Origin: Balanoglossus misakiensis
Lineage: Eukaryota; Hemichordata
DNA: 64,000 nt
Direction: 5' to 3'
Assembly: GCA_040954595.2 (NCBI GenBank)
Contig: CM082592.2
Location: forward strand, 3,906,001 to 3,970,000
Under the pieces are notes generated by a model that did not search any database, was not told the origin of the DNA, and saw only the letters and a program-made list of their open reading frames with translations. Below are positions 1 through 20,790 of this stretch, piece by piece. Numbering within the stretch: the first letter of the stretch is position 1; the number at the start of each line of letters is the position of its first letter. The position numbers and the translations under genes are program-made.

Positions 1-1591
1 TCCTCAAACTTTCATTATTTTTAGAAACCTCTCTTTAGTAAATTAGTATAAAATATTTGTTCGCTACGTCATACAGTTGTCATAAAACAGTCCCACAGAT
101 AGGTTCAATACTTTACGGAGAGTAAGGCAAGACTATCTTTCAAGAATCTGTTGCCTGCGATCAAGCGTTTGGGTCACATTCGTTGTTCTGTACACACCGG
201 TACATGACCGCGACATCTTGAATAATATCAGGCCTAGCGACAACCCTGGCACGCAGACACCAATATTTCATACGTGACCCGCTGACCCCGAACTGACACA
301 CACAGCCCACTTATATCACGGTCACTCTACGGTCAGTGGTTACACGTACTAGTATTTGTCCGGTATTACTGAGCACAGAATATTGACTACACAAAAATGG
401 GGCATATATTATATATTACTTCATAATGTATTGATTATTTAATTATAACCCTATCATATTTATAAAGATATTACATAAAAAAGAAAACAAACGTTTGCTT
501 TTGATTTTAGTAGGCGATAACAGAAGTATTCGGCTGCCAAAATCAACAGGTTGTCGACAGCTTAGTTTGTCGTCTGTCGCGCACAGTCTTACATGCGCAG
601 CGGAACAGTTACACTTTTCAACTATTCGACATGCTTTGAAACGTGTTTGACTCTCAACTTTTACGTACTGCTTTGGTAGGAATGCGAAACATTTACCTTC
701 TTTGTTTTTATTGTTTGTCTGGGTTTGACCCGTTCTGCTCTACTTCCTCTGTGTTCAGAAGGAGTTTCCCAACTTAGGGTTACTGCCACACTTACATGTA
801 ATTTATCACATACAATGTCACCGTGCAGGGAACGGTCAAATGTCAGGGATATTGACGTTGCTGTAGGCACTGGGAGAGGGTCTATACCAACTGGCATCAT
901 AAAGTTAGCCCTTTTTAAGCTCACAATTAAATTCAACTACACATCCAACAACTAGACATTACCAGATATGTACTGAATATGCCACACCCACGTGCTTGTA
1001 CTTTCGTGTCATTATAGTTTACAAATATGAACTTGGACAGTGACTGAATCCATCAAATATGCAAATTGGTATAGTCTTCTAAAATTAATATTCATATCTT
1101 TTGTCTGTCGTGGTCATGATTATTGTAAGAAGTCGTTAGAAATGAAAGTCAAGCGCTGCTTTGTTTTGTGAAGTGTTTTATAGGAATTCTAAAGAGTACG
1201 CTTTATTCAGAAACGCCTTTTATTAACAATACACATTCCTGTCAGTTGTTGGCAATTTTCTTCCTGGAAGGACTCTATCGTGAAAGAATCAAACAAAGGC
1301 AACGTTATCTACAATTACACATTTATCATCTCAACATTCAGGCACTTTTCACCTGTCGCCAAGATAGTTGTACATGTTGAAATACGGTTGGAAACTAGCC
1401 ATATTTTTTTGCGCTCGAGGTCGCGTACACAATGCTTCAAATATTTGTAAGGTCGAGTCTTGTACAGGCTGAACAGAAATGTTGATAAAACAACGTGTTA
1501 TCTTTCTAAAGCGCATTTTTTCTGTCAAAATGAAACACAAACCCGAGAAGAAGGGTGACGTCATGTGTAATACATTCCTATTCTCATTCAG
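1..1591. other. Region upstream of the PhoD-like gene; no gene recognised
   Basis: Short open frames here look random on both strands. The missing first exon of the phosphatase gene should lie in this stretch or further upstream, because the first recognised exon begins after a good splice acceptor at 1590-1591 and has no in-frame ATG. An ATG at 1531 opens a frame, but it is not the frame of that exon. I could not pick a convincing start exon. Confidence 0.4.
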
Positions 1592-8304
<6,713 letters not shown>

Positions 8305-10314
8305 CACACATTTTTGCCGTCTGCGACACATCTATAGGGCTGAAAGAGACGATTCTGTACAGAAAAGAGGCAGTTGAACTTTTCGACTTTTCCCTGCAAT
8401 TATGCACTTTAAGAGGGCGAGTATAATATTGAGTTTTCAACACAGCATTTATCATACCTCTTCAGCAGGTGGACATATAGGCTACCCGATGCATTTTATA
8501 CAAGCTCAAATACTATCAGGACGGCCTGACGAAAGTAAACGGCATATCGCAGACACGGTCGTTTATGAAAGAAATTGAAGTCACATATTTTTCAATGCAT
8601 ACAGGTAAAATCATTTACTGGTACATTCATCATTCATTCAAGTTTCATACAACGCGCGCAACCACGCACACACACCAAAAGTGAGAGTGCTGCCACGCGT
8701 TATAGAGCGTGCTCACTAAATTAAGCAATATGTTCCATGTATTTAGTACAAGAAATATTAGGTGGAAACCACGATTATAAACCTGGTTGTATATATTCTT
8801 ATGTCTTCCCTACTATGCGAATATAGCTAGAGTATTTAGACCTTCCGATGCAGTGAGACCACCAAGTCACCAAGAGTTTGAATCGGCAGAAAATGTGTTC
8901 AAAGTTATCATTGATTATAATTTGATTCCAGCAGGCAGCTATAAACTTCATGGTATGATAAATATGGTCACGTAGAAAGGGGTTATGACGGTGTGTGAAT
9001 TGTCATTTAAACCATTTAAACTTACATGTATATCAGAAGCATGCTATTATGAAATTTCCATTTTATGACTGACAAAGTAGCCCAAGGTAGTTTAATGTCC
9101 ATTTTGATGCATAGGGTGATCGTATGACCAAGTATTAAAATAGAGAAAAAAAAATAGTTTGATATCGTCAGTATTCCATCCAGGACAAATCCCACATTTT
9201 ATTTTTTTAAACAGAATGATCTCTCACCGTTGACAAAAAGGCTGTTCACGTCTGCGTTCTGAGGTTCGTGGGCACCTCTCAAAAAGCAATATTCATTTTT
9301 CAAGGTGATTTTCTCAATTTCGATGCGAGATCCACTCTCGCCATGGTCACACTTATTTTGATGGTCGCAACTCTTGTTTACACATCCTCAGAGGTCAGAG
9401 CTTTAATGCGCAAATCATGAACTTTCATTCATTCATGGATAGGGATTTGATCTATAAACACAAACTGTTTTTCTTGAAATCGGGGGACAATTTACTCGAC
9501 AGTGGCAGAGCAATCGGAGGCAGAAATTCGTGAATAATGAAATTTTTAGACAGTTGATTTTATTGATATTTCAGTCAATGAAATGACAATGGTGCTTCAT
9601 ATTTTTTCACCAATTTCGTCAGCGTCACGGACACAGCAATCGAGTGAAAAGACACATTTACTCCTTAAGATGTCATATTTACTTATTTACTTTCTAAACC
9701 AGACTTTCTTAATTTTGAACAATCATTGCATTAATTTTTGTATGTGCTTTTCCATCTTGGGGAAATTCTCGAATTAAATCGGAACATTAAAACTTCCCTA
9801 TACATGTAATGGCGTGATGTCATTGTTGATGCGTTGAAGATATATACTCGTGTGCAATTAGCCTTGAAATTCCAGAGTTTTAGTACTAAACTTGGTGAAA
9901 CATTCTAAAGATATCCGACTGTAGTATGAGACAATGACCAGTTTTGTGTCCATAAATAACTGTACATTTGCATATTAAAATAGTATGCGATAAATGCACA
10001 GTTACCAAAACAAACTTTTTAGAAATTTGCCAGAGATACTGATTTCATAAGATAGCTCTATACACAATAGATACCAGTTGCATTGAAAGACAGTTTTGAA
10101 TAATAACAGTTTATTACCAATTTGTACATTTTTGGTCTTTATTAAAACCGTACACATGAGCATATTCAGTACATGTCTGGTTCTGGTTGAATCGTTAGTG
10201 GTTTCTGGTAGATTTTGGTAAATGATCATACAAATATTTCGGTGAACATAAAAAGTACATGTAATTTGTTGGCTGGTGGTTGTAATCTCCATGGCGATAG
10301 ACACTGGCACAGGA
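8305..10314. other. Intergenic, no gene seen
   Basis: AT-rich sequence with only short, random-looking frames. It separates the 3' end of the phosphatase gene from the convergent transporter gene. The phosphatase poly(A) signal could not be placed: no AATAAA was found close to its stop. Confidence 0.5.
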
Positions 10315-10320
10315 TTTATT
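10315..10320 (-). promoter_or_regulatory. Poly(A) signal of the MFSD4-like gene
   Basis: AATAAA on the minus strand, 45 bases past the TGA stop at 10365-10367. The short 3' UTR fits. Confidence 0.6.
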
Positions 10321-10364
10321 CACTCTGTCTGTCTCACTATTAAGTCACAAACAGCAGGTTTGTG

Positions 10365-13008
10365 TCATGCTATGGTTGCTGGGGACATCATTTCTACAGT
10401 TTCGCCGTCTTCTCTGTCGACCTGACCGCTGTCCAGATCATCGGCCTTTTCCCCGTGGCAGGACGCCAGGATCTGCATCGTTACATAGACCACCACCGTG
10501 GCGACTGACAGTGCCAGCGTGACGTACATCAACATCATGAAGCTGTACGCCGCAAAGAGATAGCCCAGGACCCACGGCAGGAACATCTCGGAAGTGGACG
10601 CCGCCACGCAGAAGACCGCCGTCGACTTGCCGGTCAGCCGGATGTACCGCTCGGTCCAGGCGATGGCCGAGGGGAAAACGGTCGCCATGGACACCCCGAG
10701 GAGGATGGAGGCGCCCCAGAGGACGGCGGCGACCGTGTCGCCGAAGACGGCCAACAGCGTGCTGGCGGTGCACATCCCGATCAAGTCCAGCACAAGCATG
10801 GAGCGCGGCGAGAGCAGCATGGCACAGCAGATTCCCAGGGCTCGCGCGAAGGCGAAGCTGCCCCAGAACACAGCGTTGAGGTAGCTGGCAGTCTGCACGG
10901 TGAAGCCCAGGTCGGATTTGATCGCAAAGGTATAAATAAATCCACCATACACCGTTTCGTGGCCGACGTACGCGAAAATAAAGAAATATAGGAACAGCAG
11001 AAGCGTTATTTTGAACTTGAGATCCTCCCTGACCCCATCAGACTCGGCTTCCTGCTCGCTTCTCGTCTTCTTGGGAATCATCACGCGACGGGAGCCCTTC
11101 AGGTACAGCCAGACAAAGGGAAGGCCGAAAAGAAAGTTGTAAAGTGCTATGATGACATACGGTATCCAAAGCCGGCCATATCCAGTTTCTGCGAGCTCAT
11201 CTGTCTCGTCAGACGAACTATTGAAGGTTTCATCGGAGTTGTGAGCTGATTGTGAGACATTCTTATCTTGAAGTGGGGACTTCGCGGTCGGAGAAGACGG
11301 CGCCGAACTCTGCATGTAAACTTCACTTCCATCCGTGGTGTTGACGACAGTCAGGACGCTCGTTTCCCTGGCGACGTCGCCACTATCATCCAGGCCTCTC
11401 TTCATCATTCTCCCCAGCAGCATTTCGAATTCCAACAGCTCCGCGTGTCTCCTCGACACCGACTGTTTGCCATCCGGGATCCCGGGCACTTCCGGCAGCG
11501 GCGCCGTTCCGTTGTAGTACGCAATGCCCGTGAAAGTGTTCTCACTGTAGAAACCTAGCGCAGTGGTGTATTCAGTCACGGGGTTGGCTGTGGCATTGAC
11601 GACAGCAGGGTCGGTGAGGAACGGTCCGGCGATCAGCGGTGCAATGGTGGCCCCAAAGGCAAAGGAGAAATGCAGAGCTTGCATCCAAGGTCCGTTGTCT
11701 TTACCCCATATGAAGACAATCATCACATTGCCTCCTGAAATAAAAAAGAGGACTAATAAGACGGCTGCAAGAGATCCCCAACCATTTCAGCCTTATTTCC
11801 CTTGGAATACTAAATGCAGAAGGGTGCAGTAGAGTTATCACCTGAGTATACCTACTGTCTGTACACACACACCACAAAAGTGGGCGTGCTGCCCCATTAT
11901 ACACTGCAGCTGGATTGCGCTCACAAAAATAAGCAATTCTACATAAGCTCTCTCCCCAGGGCAGTTATAGAGTAGGGGCCCCTATCCTTTAATTTTTGGA
12001 AAACAATAGAAGTTTATTAAAATAAAAATAACTCATATTGTTATGAAAATTAACAGATTTGCTATCACAAAAAACTTGGGGGGACACACTGCTTATCCAG
12101 TACCTGTGTGTCACACAAAAAGGACGAAGGCCTGGGACGGAGATGGCTTATATCACTCACCCGTATCCATAAAGCCAGTGCAGAAACCCCACAACGAGAT
12201 GACCACGATGAGCAGCCACAGGGTGTCACACCAGGGCACAAAGAAACCCGTGAGGCTGGAGCCAAACAAGGTGGCCGCCATGAGCAGCTGGTTCTCGAAC
12301 TTGTCAAAGCAGACGCCGCCCACCATGGAGCCGATGACGTAGCCGACGCTGCGCGCGGTGAACACCAGGGTCACCTGCTGGAGGGTGGCGCCCACCTGGA
12401 ATTTCAGATCCAGCAGACTTGGGCCGATCACAGCAAGGCACAGACCCTGTATCAGAACGTTTGACAAACATAAATGAAGAAGCAGAGTTTGTCCGATCTT
12501 CTATGAATGAACACGTACGTTTGCCATGCAGGTGTCATGACCTATTTTTGTGATGAAACTATATGCTCTTTGACCTTGAAGCACATTTACTCCATCTCGA
12601 GGCAAGTTTGTCGATGTCATGGACTCGTGGCCCTTTATTTTGTGACGTCGACAAGTAATATTCTTTGTGATAAATGTATTTTTATTTGTAACCATGCACT
12701 TGACCTCGTCTTTACTAATACCGTACCATGTAATTAAAAGACGTCGCCGTACCTGACATCTGATTTTAATCAGATTGCATGATTGTGTATACACTTACCA
12801 AACCAAAGAAGGAAAAATAGAGCGCCACACTCTTGAAGACTTTGTTGTAGAAATTTCCATTATCTTCTTCATTGCGATCCATTTTCTTTTCTTCATTGGG
12901 GGTTTGGGTTAGTAGACCAACTTCAGCTGGCGCTACAGGCTTGAATTCTAAATTCTTATTCATTTCACACTTCACCAATCCATTAAGCTCTATAGCATTG
13001 GCATTCAT
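10365..13008 (-). CDS. MFSD4-type major facilitator superfamily transporter, 3 exons
   Basis: Exons on the minus strand are 13008-12799, 12446-12161 and 11734-10365, with phases 0 and 1, giving about 621 residues. The family (MFSD4A/MFSD4B, the latter a sodium-dependent glucose transporter) is recognised from GFMDTGGGNVMIVFIWGK followed by MQALHFSFAFGA, and from ARSVGYVIGSMVGG in exon 2. About twelve hydrophobic helices are visible: one at the end of exon 1, three in exon 2 and the rest in exon 3. A long hydrophilic stretch of about 140 residues in exon 3, between WGKDNGPWMQALHF and GRLWIPYVIIALYNF, carries several N-glycosylation sequons (NATA, NGTA, NTTD, NVSQ, NSSS). It is probably an extracellular loop and is longer than in vertebrate members. 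The start at 13008 is preferred over in-frame ATGs further upstream because those would add a non-conserved leader; another in-frame ATG lies downstream. Transported substrate unknown. Confidence 0.9.
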
Positions 13009-13084
13009 TCTGGATAAAATATATAAAATTAGGTCCCAATTTGAGCTTGTCATTTCAAGGTATACATGGTTGCATGCACCCATG

Positions 13085-13265
13085 AAATGATGCAAATGTA
13101 ACTGCTGTTACCTTGGAAAATCTAAAATTACTAAACCATTCACAGATTGTCAGTGGCACACATATGAAAAAAAAGTACATGTATATGCCACCAATTCTAA
13201 GACATGTACACACAGCCAATTGACTATTTATAATTCGCATACATGAAATAGAGGTGCATGAACGT
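13085..13265. repeat. Degraded copy of the TTACCATGG/GTGGCACAC MITE family
   Basis: Shares CTGTTACC, CAGTGGCACACA and a terminal GAGGTG with the elements at 7408 and 54503, but with many changes. It lies just upstream of the transporter start and may touch its promoter. Confidence 0.5.
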
Positions 13266-14777
13266 ATGTAAACCTTTGACCGGAGATGACACCCCCCCCC
13301 CCTTTCCTTCCAACCATGGAAATACCCCGGATGAACCCATTCTCGCCAGCCAGAGTCTGCAACTCTCTGGAGCTGTTGCTGCAAAGAGGTCGTGGTTTAC
13401 GACGATGGAACGAACCATACAGCCGCACACAAAGGAGAGATTCAGTACCACTGCAGTGTTGCATTGCACTCGTAACTAACCAGCTCAGCTAGCTGGTTGC
13501 ACTATAGAGTCTGAAAACAACACTTTTGCTTCGTCATCGCGTCATGCAGCAGCGCACAGCAACAACTTTGTGGCGGTTCTCGATCGCTTACGCAGTACAT
13601 GTACATGTCGCTGTAGACGCGTTACTTTGGAGTTTGAACTTGAACGTGTCCCGATGCACGTGTCCTCCTAAATTCATACACCGTCATCATAAACCGTCCG
13701 TGTCGTGACGGTCGTCCATTCTCACCACAATATTGCATATACCATACCTCTCAATCTCATTAAACACGACACGATTTTCTTGTTTCACCCAAGCTGGTGT
13801 CACCGTGGTGCAATCGGGCAGATCTCGAAATTCGACCTTCGTAGACGTGTCGATAAGCCCGATGACGGACGTACAAGCAGCTCTGATTTTCTGGCTCTAC
13901 GCGTCGTCGTTGTCAGGTGCGTTTCAGCTGACGACAAAAATCTAACTTTTCATTTCCGGGTTAAACAAATTAGTCACGACCTGACTCGTCATGATCACGA
14001 GCGGGCGGACAAGGGAGACATGAATTGGGAGCAATCTCCACACAGAATTCTCATTGATGGGGTACTGATGGGGTCTGGAAGATCGACGATTTTCCCAACA
14101 TTTGCAGTTGGGAAATTCTGAGCCTGGGCATGGGAAGGTGTCACAGGCGATCGCCTGTATAAAAACAACTCACACGCGACTGTGTACTGCGCCCCCAAGC
14201 GACTGTGCAAAAATGCGGACAGCAGGGATGAAATCAAAATTACCACCATTAAGGGCGCTATTTTGAACCCCTCTCAAAAATGTGACATAAAAGCGTCAAT
14301 TGGGACTGTGGGGGGGGGGGGAATGTGCACATACCTGTACATCATCACGGAAAAATCAAGATAAGCTTGTATCATCATAATCACCACAAACGTTCCAGAA
14401 GCATATTCGTTGATGTAGAACAATTTGCAATAACTGTGCTGCGTGAATCCGCCATGACCATTGTTACTTATGCAAATTACGTCATATCAAACAGACAGAA
14501 GGAACTAAATTCGTGATTATTCACCTTGAATTTAGCTATCTTCGAATTTCCGAGTCTCATTTTTTGTTATCAGTTATTTTACACGATCACACATTTACTA
14601 CTAGCAATCTGCTATCAACAGTCGCCAGCCAAGACTTCTAGAAACACCTTTGGGGGTGTTACAAAATGGCAGAGACCTGGGGGATATTACATGTAAGTAG
14701 CGTTCAAATCGTGTTTTCGAATATCGACTATGGTGGAAAGTGTCGGCCGAACACGTGGTTAGTCGAACATGTTTATT
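13266..14777. other. Intergenic, no gene seen
   Basis: Contains poly-C/poly-G tracts (13289-13301, about 14310-14322) and random-looking frames only. The histone inverted-repeat arm starts at its right border. Confidence 0.5.
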
Positions 14778-14837
14778 CATAATAGAAAAAAAAAGAAAAA
14801 TTGTCGTTACGGTAGTTCTCTTTTTGGAGGATGTGGT

Positions 14838-14853
14838 GGCCCTGAAAAGGGCC
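14838..14853 (-). terminator. Histone mRNA 3' stem-loop (H2A copy 1)
   Basis: Minus-strand GGCCCTTTTCAGGGCC, a perfect 6-bp stem with a 4-base loop, followed by ACCACA. A purine-rich CAAAAAGAGAA downstream element for U7 snRNA pairing follows. It lies 30 bases past the H2A stop codon. Confidence 0.95.
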
Positions 14854-14882
14854 GTTTTGTATATGTATGCTGGGCATACGAA

Positions 14883-15578
<696 letters not shown>

Positions 15579-15944
15579 ATGCCGAAATCAAGCGGTAAAG
15601 CAGCTAAAAAGGCCGGTCAGCCAAAAGCCACACGTACAGGGGACAAAAAGAGAAAGAGACGCAGGAAGGAAAGTTATGGTATCTACATCTACAAGGTCCT
15701 GAAACAGGTCCACCCCGACACTGGCGTCTCCTCCAAAGCCATGTCCATCATGAACAGCTTCGTCAACGACATCTTCGAGCGTATCGCCGCTGAAGCCTCC
15801 CGCTTGGCCCAATACAACAAGCGTTCCACCATCACCAGCAGAGAAATCCAGACCGGTGTCCGTCTCCTGCTGCCCGGTGAACTTGCCAAGCACGCCGTCA
15901 GTGAGGGCACCAAAGCCGTCACTAAATACACCAGTTCCAAGTAA
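15579..15944 (+). CDS. H2B: Histone H2B, copy 1
   Basis: Intronless 121-residue H2B. It starts [16 protein letters not shown] and contains [40 protein letters not shown] and the C-terminal [17 protein letters not shown] with the ubiquitinated Lys. The chosen ATG at 15579 gives the standard N terminus; an upstream in-frame ATG at 15528 would add a non-histone leader. Residues [10 protein letters not shown] carry Gly where almost all H2Bs have Ala. The protein is identical to copy 2 at 30510-30875. Confidence 0.98.
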   Translation: MPKSSGKAAKKAGQPKATRTGDKKRKRRRKESYGIYIYKVLKQVHPDTGVSSKAMSIMNSFVNDIFERIAAEASRLAQYNKRSTITSREIQTGVRLLLPGELAKHAVSEGTKAVTKYTSSK

Positions 15945-15973
15945 ATCGTATGCTCAGCATACACATACAAAAC

Positions 15974-15989
15974 GGCCCTTTTCAGGGCC
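15974..15989 (+). terminator. Histone mRNA 3' stem-loop (H2B copy 1)
   Basis: GGCCCTTTTCAGGGCC followed by ACCACATCC and the purine-rich CAAAAAGAGAA element, 30 bases after the H2B stop. Confidence 0.95.
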
Positions 15990-17400
15990 ACCACATCCTT
16001 CAAAAAGAGAACTATCGATATCTTCATTCAACCCCCTTTGCTTTGTCAATGGTCAACTTGAAAAAATGAAATTAAAAAAAACTTCGTGACATGGGTGATA
16101 AGGATAGAGAAATTGACTGATTGTCTCATACAAATAGCGTCTTTGGGACTGTGTGGAGGGTCTGTCATTTAAAAAAGGTGACGACTGTTTAGGATTTGCG
16201 CCATTCATTTTCTTCGATGCCATTGCCACCCATGCATCGCCACGCAGCCATTATCATCTAGAAATTGTGGCGGGCGAATTTTGAATTCAAAGTGCTAATG
16301 AATATTTGCTCATGTTGGAATAATAAATCACAACTATACACATTATTCATTGGTAGATTGAAAATGGCGAAATTCATTGTTAACATAGGTTAGTTCCTTT
16401 TCTCTATTTCATATCACGTGATTTCAGTTGCACATGACAATTGTCACGACAAATTCATGCAGCACACTCATGAATTTGCAGATATATTTCTACATTCACG
16501 AAATCTAATAGTGATACACGTGCGAGCTTATGTTCATTGTTCCAATATGATGTATGTGCATACAGTCTCCCACACCACCGATAAGCGCTTTATAGTGGAG
16601 AATTCTCACGTCTGCTGAAGTCACTCACGCACCCAATGCTTTCACCTAGGGAGGTCTAAAGCCTAATTAACACTATCAGGGGTGTCACTGAATGACAATG
16701 GCTGACAGTCCAGCACTGATGGCTTTGCAGGAAAGTTCGATTATCGGAATTAACACTCGCAGAAAATAATGACTGCTCATGTAAACTACTGTTGATCGAC
16801 AAACCGTCTAATCTTAGGCCAACCCCTGGCTTGTTTACCAGAAGTGAATAATCTATGTGGCGCACTGGCAAATGTGTGTAGAACGAGCGCCGTATTCGTA
16901 ATAAGACTTTTCAATATAGCTAGAAAATACCGGTGGCCTAGAATTTCTGCAAGATTTCGGGCGCGCCATTTTTATTTCCTTTGCCAGAGCACGCGTACAG
17001 GAAATGAAAGCGGTGATTTACAGTGTATTGAATAATATACATGAACGATGAAACGTTTTAATCATTACTTTGATATCAACAGGATTATTACCAGTCAGAA
17101 ATATGTACATATCGGATTATTTTTTTTACATTCCACAAACTTTTTTGACATTCTATAATTATTGGCTGGAGACACGCTCTTTCGCTCGTCCAAGATACTA
17201 GCAGATCATAGTCACCCCGCAAACCGTCACTGTGAGTATTATATGAAGCGTGGATTTCGCTGTCAACGTGTTCTGATTGGGTACTCCAAATTCTATAATC
17301 GCCCAATGTAAATGTGGTACTGGTACATATGAAGATGCATTGTTTTGCAAATTACCACAAACTGTATAGATATGTAAATGTTTCACGATGCTCGCTTACC
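15990..17400. other. H2B-H4 intergenic DNA of the left arm
   Basis: No gene seen. The stretch is mirrored, with small changes, at about 29060-30460 in the right arm, so it was duplicated with the histones. The open frame at 16418-16618 recurs in the mirror copy but differs in length and looks non-coding. Confidence 0.7.
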
Positions 17401-17409
17401 CGTTCGTAA

Positions 17410-17790
<381 letters not shown>

Positions 17791-17821
17791 GGCACCGTCC
17801 TTTTCTGGACCCAAACAAAAC

Positions 17822-17837
17822 GGCCCTTTTCAGGGCC
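17822..17837 (+). terminator. Histone mRNA 3' stem-loop (H4 copy 1)
   Basis: GGCCCTTTTCAGGGCC then ACCACATCC and CAAAAAGAGAA, about 31 bases past the stop codon. Confidence 0.95.
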
Positions 17838-18051
17838 ACCACATCCTCCAAAAAGAGAACTACCGTAGAATAACACTTGTACATGTATTATTGTCGATGA
17901 ATTTTATTCTTTCAGCTTTCATAGGTCGAATTTGACAGACAACTGCAGTGCATTCCCAATGTTATATAACTGAAACACTAAAAGGTCAGATTTCGATGAA
18001 GTAACAAATCGTAGCAGGGTGTCAATTATTGTGCTAACGCTAGGAAAATGA

Positions 18052-19340
18052 AATTTTTATAATTGATGGCCTATGGCACAAGATGTATTTGCATACAACA
18101 TATAGACCCTATACATGTATTGATTTACTGAACCAATCTAGCACTTTCCTACGTTTATAATTTCCGTAAACTCAATACAAGTACCGGTACCATTGACAAT
18201 GATTATTTCAAAAATACCAACGCAGTTTTACGTCGATGATTTGGGATACTACATTCTCCTTTGAGAGAATGTGGTAGTACAACCGTTTTTCTTCAATATA
18301 GTAAATTCTTTTCATTTTTGTGCATGTTTCAGAGCGGATTGGACAGTTTTTTGAAAAGGGGGCGTGGCATGTTCATCTGTAATCCGAGCCAAGTAATCAG
18401 CATGCATCAGCTTCTGGTCATACTTTATGGAAAGTTTGTTATTTTTAGTTATTTTACAGTTATTGTAATTGTGTCACGAAAATTCTACTTGAACGTATTC
18501 AGAAACGAATTTGTCAAACACATAGCAACAGCACTTAATACCAATGAATAATGGCAACACCCGCTATTGTTGGATCCTCAAAAAACTTCTGGAACGGCTC
18601 GACGATAATAATAATACTTTTCAGAACAGAAGACGGCTATTGGAACCGAAATCTGACCTTGCAATGAGAGTTTGTCGGAAAAAAACGTTTGGAGGAATAG
18701 AGTGTCTCAGTAGATGTCTACATTACAATGCTATGGGTCTTCAGGTACTTCCCCCCCCCCCCCCCCGGTCGTCCCGCAATGCAACGCGTTTTCCAAGATG
18801 GCGGTTGATACAGCCTTGCCCTAGTAAAGTAGGTCATTTTGAAACAGGACTATAATAAAACCGAACAAGCGCCTTTGTATACTCCATCTTCTTTGCGGTT
18901 GAAGGTTTACTGGTGTTTACCAGCAGAACCTGAAATAAGCTATACACGTAGTTATTGTAGCACTCCATTTACCGCGGCAATCAGACAAGGTTCCTGACTT
19001 GACAACTTTGGTACAGTCATCTTAATTCTTATTGCATTGGTGCAGGTAAGTCGTTTACTTTCTATTGGCATCAAACTACGCGAGACTGTGTAATATTTCT
19101 TTACGTTGCATACCGTCTACTTGTATTTTGCCTATAGTGGCTGTCCCTGTACAATTTATTGGATCCATCGCTACAATTCTGCAAGTTGAATAAACGTTCT
19201 TTATGTCATGACATCAATATGACGTTGGATAGAGGCTGCGGGGACGCCAAAAATTCCATCCAAAATCACCAATTCACACTCACATAAAGAATTTTAAGTA
19301 CTGGTGGCTGGCTGTAACTAATTTACATTTTGACCACCGG
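18052..19340. other. Spacer DNA right of the left arm, no gene seen
   Basis: Random-looking short frames and a poly-C tract at about 18752-18766. Nothing supports a gene. Confidence 0.5.
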
Positions 19341-19349
19341 CGTTCACAG

Positions 19350-20790
19350 CTTGGGCGATGATAGACTCTCTCACAGCCGGTAACAGGTCACTTCGACCCC
19401 TGGCCATTTAGACCCCAGTGAGTCACTTCGATTCCCTATGTCTGATTATTTCATAGGTCTGAAACATCCCTTAGGAACGATATGCAACTTTTCGGGGAAA
19501 ATTGCCTCAGAATAACAGTCACTTGACCGGTAAATATGTGTCCCTGTAATGCGTACGATTCACGGTAAAGCTGCGAGAACTTGCGATTCGCTACTCAATC
19601 TCACGATTTCTTTGAATAAAGCTACCCTATATCTTTTGATTTACGGTTGGAGTGTCATTTTTTTAACTTCACACGCAAAAATCGCATGTGTAGTGTCTCA
19701 CACCGGAGCCCTGGAAAACTGTGCAAATATTTAGCGCATCAAACGAACCTGATAACACATTCACGCCACTAAGTTTGTCTCCTTAGGCTGCATTCACAAA
19801 CACCTCTGGAGGGGGGGGGGGCGGGAGAATTCAATTTTTTTTACCGCTAATTTTCACATGCCCCCCTTCCGAACTGCCAATATTTTCAAATTCCCCCCTT
19901 CCGAACTGCCAAAATGTTGAAATCCCCCCCTCCTATTTTCTTTCACAGAGCAAAACACATCACCTATCTATCTTGTAAAAAGAAAAACAGCGCTCCCATG
20001 AAAAGAATTTGAAACTGATGTTTCCCCTCATCAGTGGGTATTAAAACTGCACATTGTTTTTATTTTTTAAGTACATATATTTGTATTCTGTGTTAGGAGA
20101 CATTGTAAACCGCGAATTGAAGGGGGTGGGTGTGGGAGGGGGTGTCCCCCTCCCACGTAAGACAATTTTATAAAATACAGAGCTCAAAGCTGCATTTTAA
20201 TGAACCCGGCAAAAGCAAATTGACTCAACTACCGGTATGTTGGGGAGGACAAATTTAACCGTCGCCGCTCAAAGTTATCATGCGGTGGGGGCAAGTCCCC
20301 TGACCTGGGACACTAGATAAACCAGTCAATGATTGAAAGGTGTTGATGAATGGAGGGGGTGGGTGTGAAAATTTTGTAAAATAAAGGGCGCGAAACTGCA
20401 TTTTTGTGGACTCAAAATAAATATTTAGTCGTTAAAGTTTTCAAGTCCCCCCCCCTTTCAGTCCCTAAATTATTTCAAATCCCCCCCTTACATACCCTCA
20501 ATTTTTTCAAATCCCCCCCTCAATTCTCCTGCCCCCCCCTCCAGAGGTGTTTGTGAATGCAGCCTTACCGAATGAATTTATAGGGGTCGAAGTGACTTTA
20601 GGTGCTGGGGGTCGGAACGGCCAGGGGTCAAAGTGACTAGAAACCCCACAGCCCACGGTTCGCTGCAAGGGTCACTGACGCGGTGTTGGTGTTGTGTAGC
20701 TAACCTCTCGGCGGGCACACATGCAATCAGTCCATAAGCCTGCATGGACGACGAGAGGGGCTGTGAGAGAGTCTAGGGCGATGAACAATA
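19350..20790. mobile_element. Outer foldback element interrupted by a second element
   Basis: The left end GATAGACTCTCTCACAGCC followed by GTCACTTCGACCCCTGGCC is mirrored at the right end (about 20620-20785) as GGCCAGGGGTCAAAGTGAC and GGCTGTGAGAGAGTCTAGGG. The element at 19786-20564 lies inside, so this is a nested insertion. Exact ends and target duplication are unclear. Confidence 0.6.
19786..20564. mobile_element. Harbinger-like foldback MITE, 779 bp
   Basis: Terminal inverted repeats GGCTGCATTCACAAACACC...GGTGTTTGTGAATGCAGCC continue as CTCTGGAGGGGGG and its complement. The element is bordered by TTA on both sides (19783-19785 and 20565-20567). A 3-bp TWA target duplication with GG-starting ends is typical of PIF/Harbinger elements. 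It contains no transposase frame. The interior has repeated CCCCCCTTCCGAACTGCC-like blocks. Confidence 0.75.

Noticed and set aside
10438-10773. Long second frame on the minus strand inside the transporter exon
   Set aside because: Shadow frame of the GC-rich MFSD4-like exon; the other frame carries the conserved family sequence.
14838-14853. Possible bacterial-type terminator hairpins
   Set aside because: The hairpins are histone mRNA processing signals: invariant 6-bp stem, 4-base loop, ACCACA flank and a purine-rich downstream element.
15588-15893. Acidic frames antisense to H2B, H2A and H4
   Set aside because: Antisense shadows created by strong histone codon bias.
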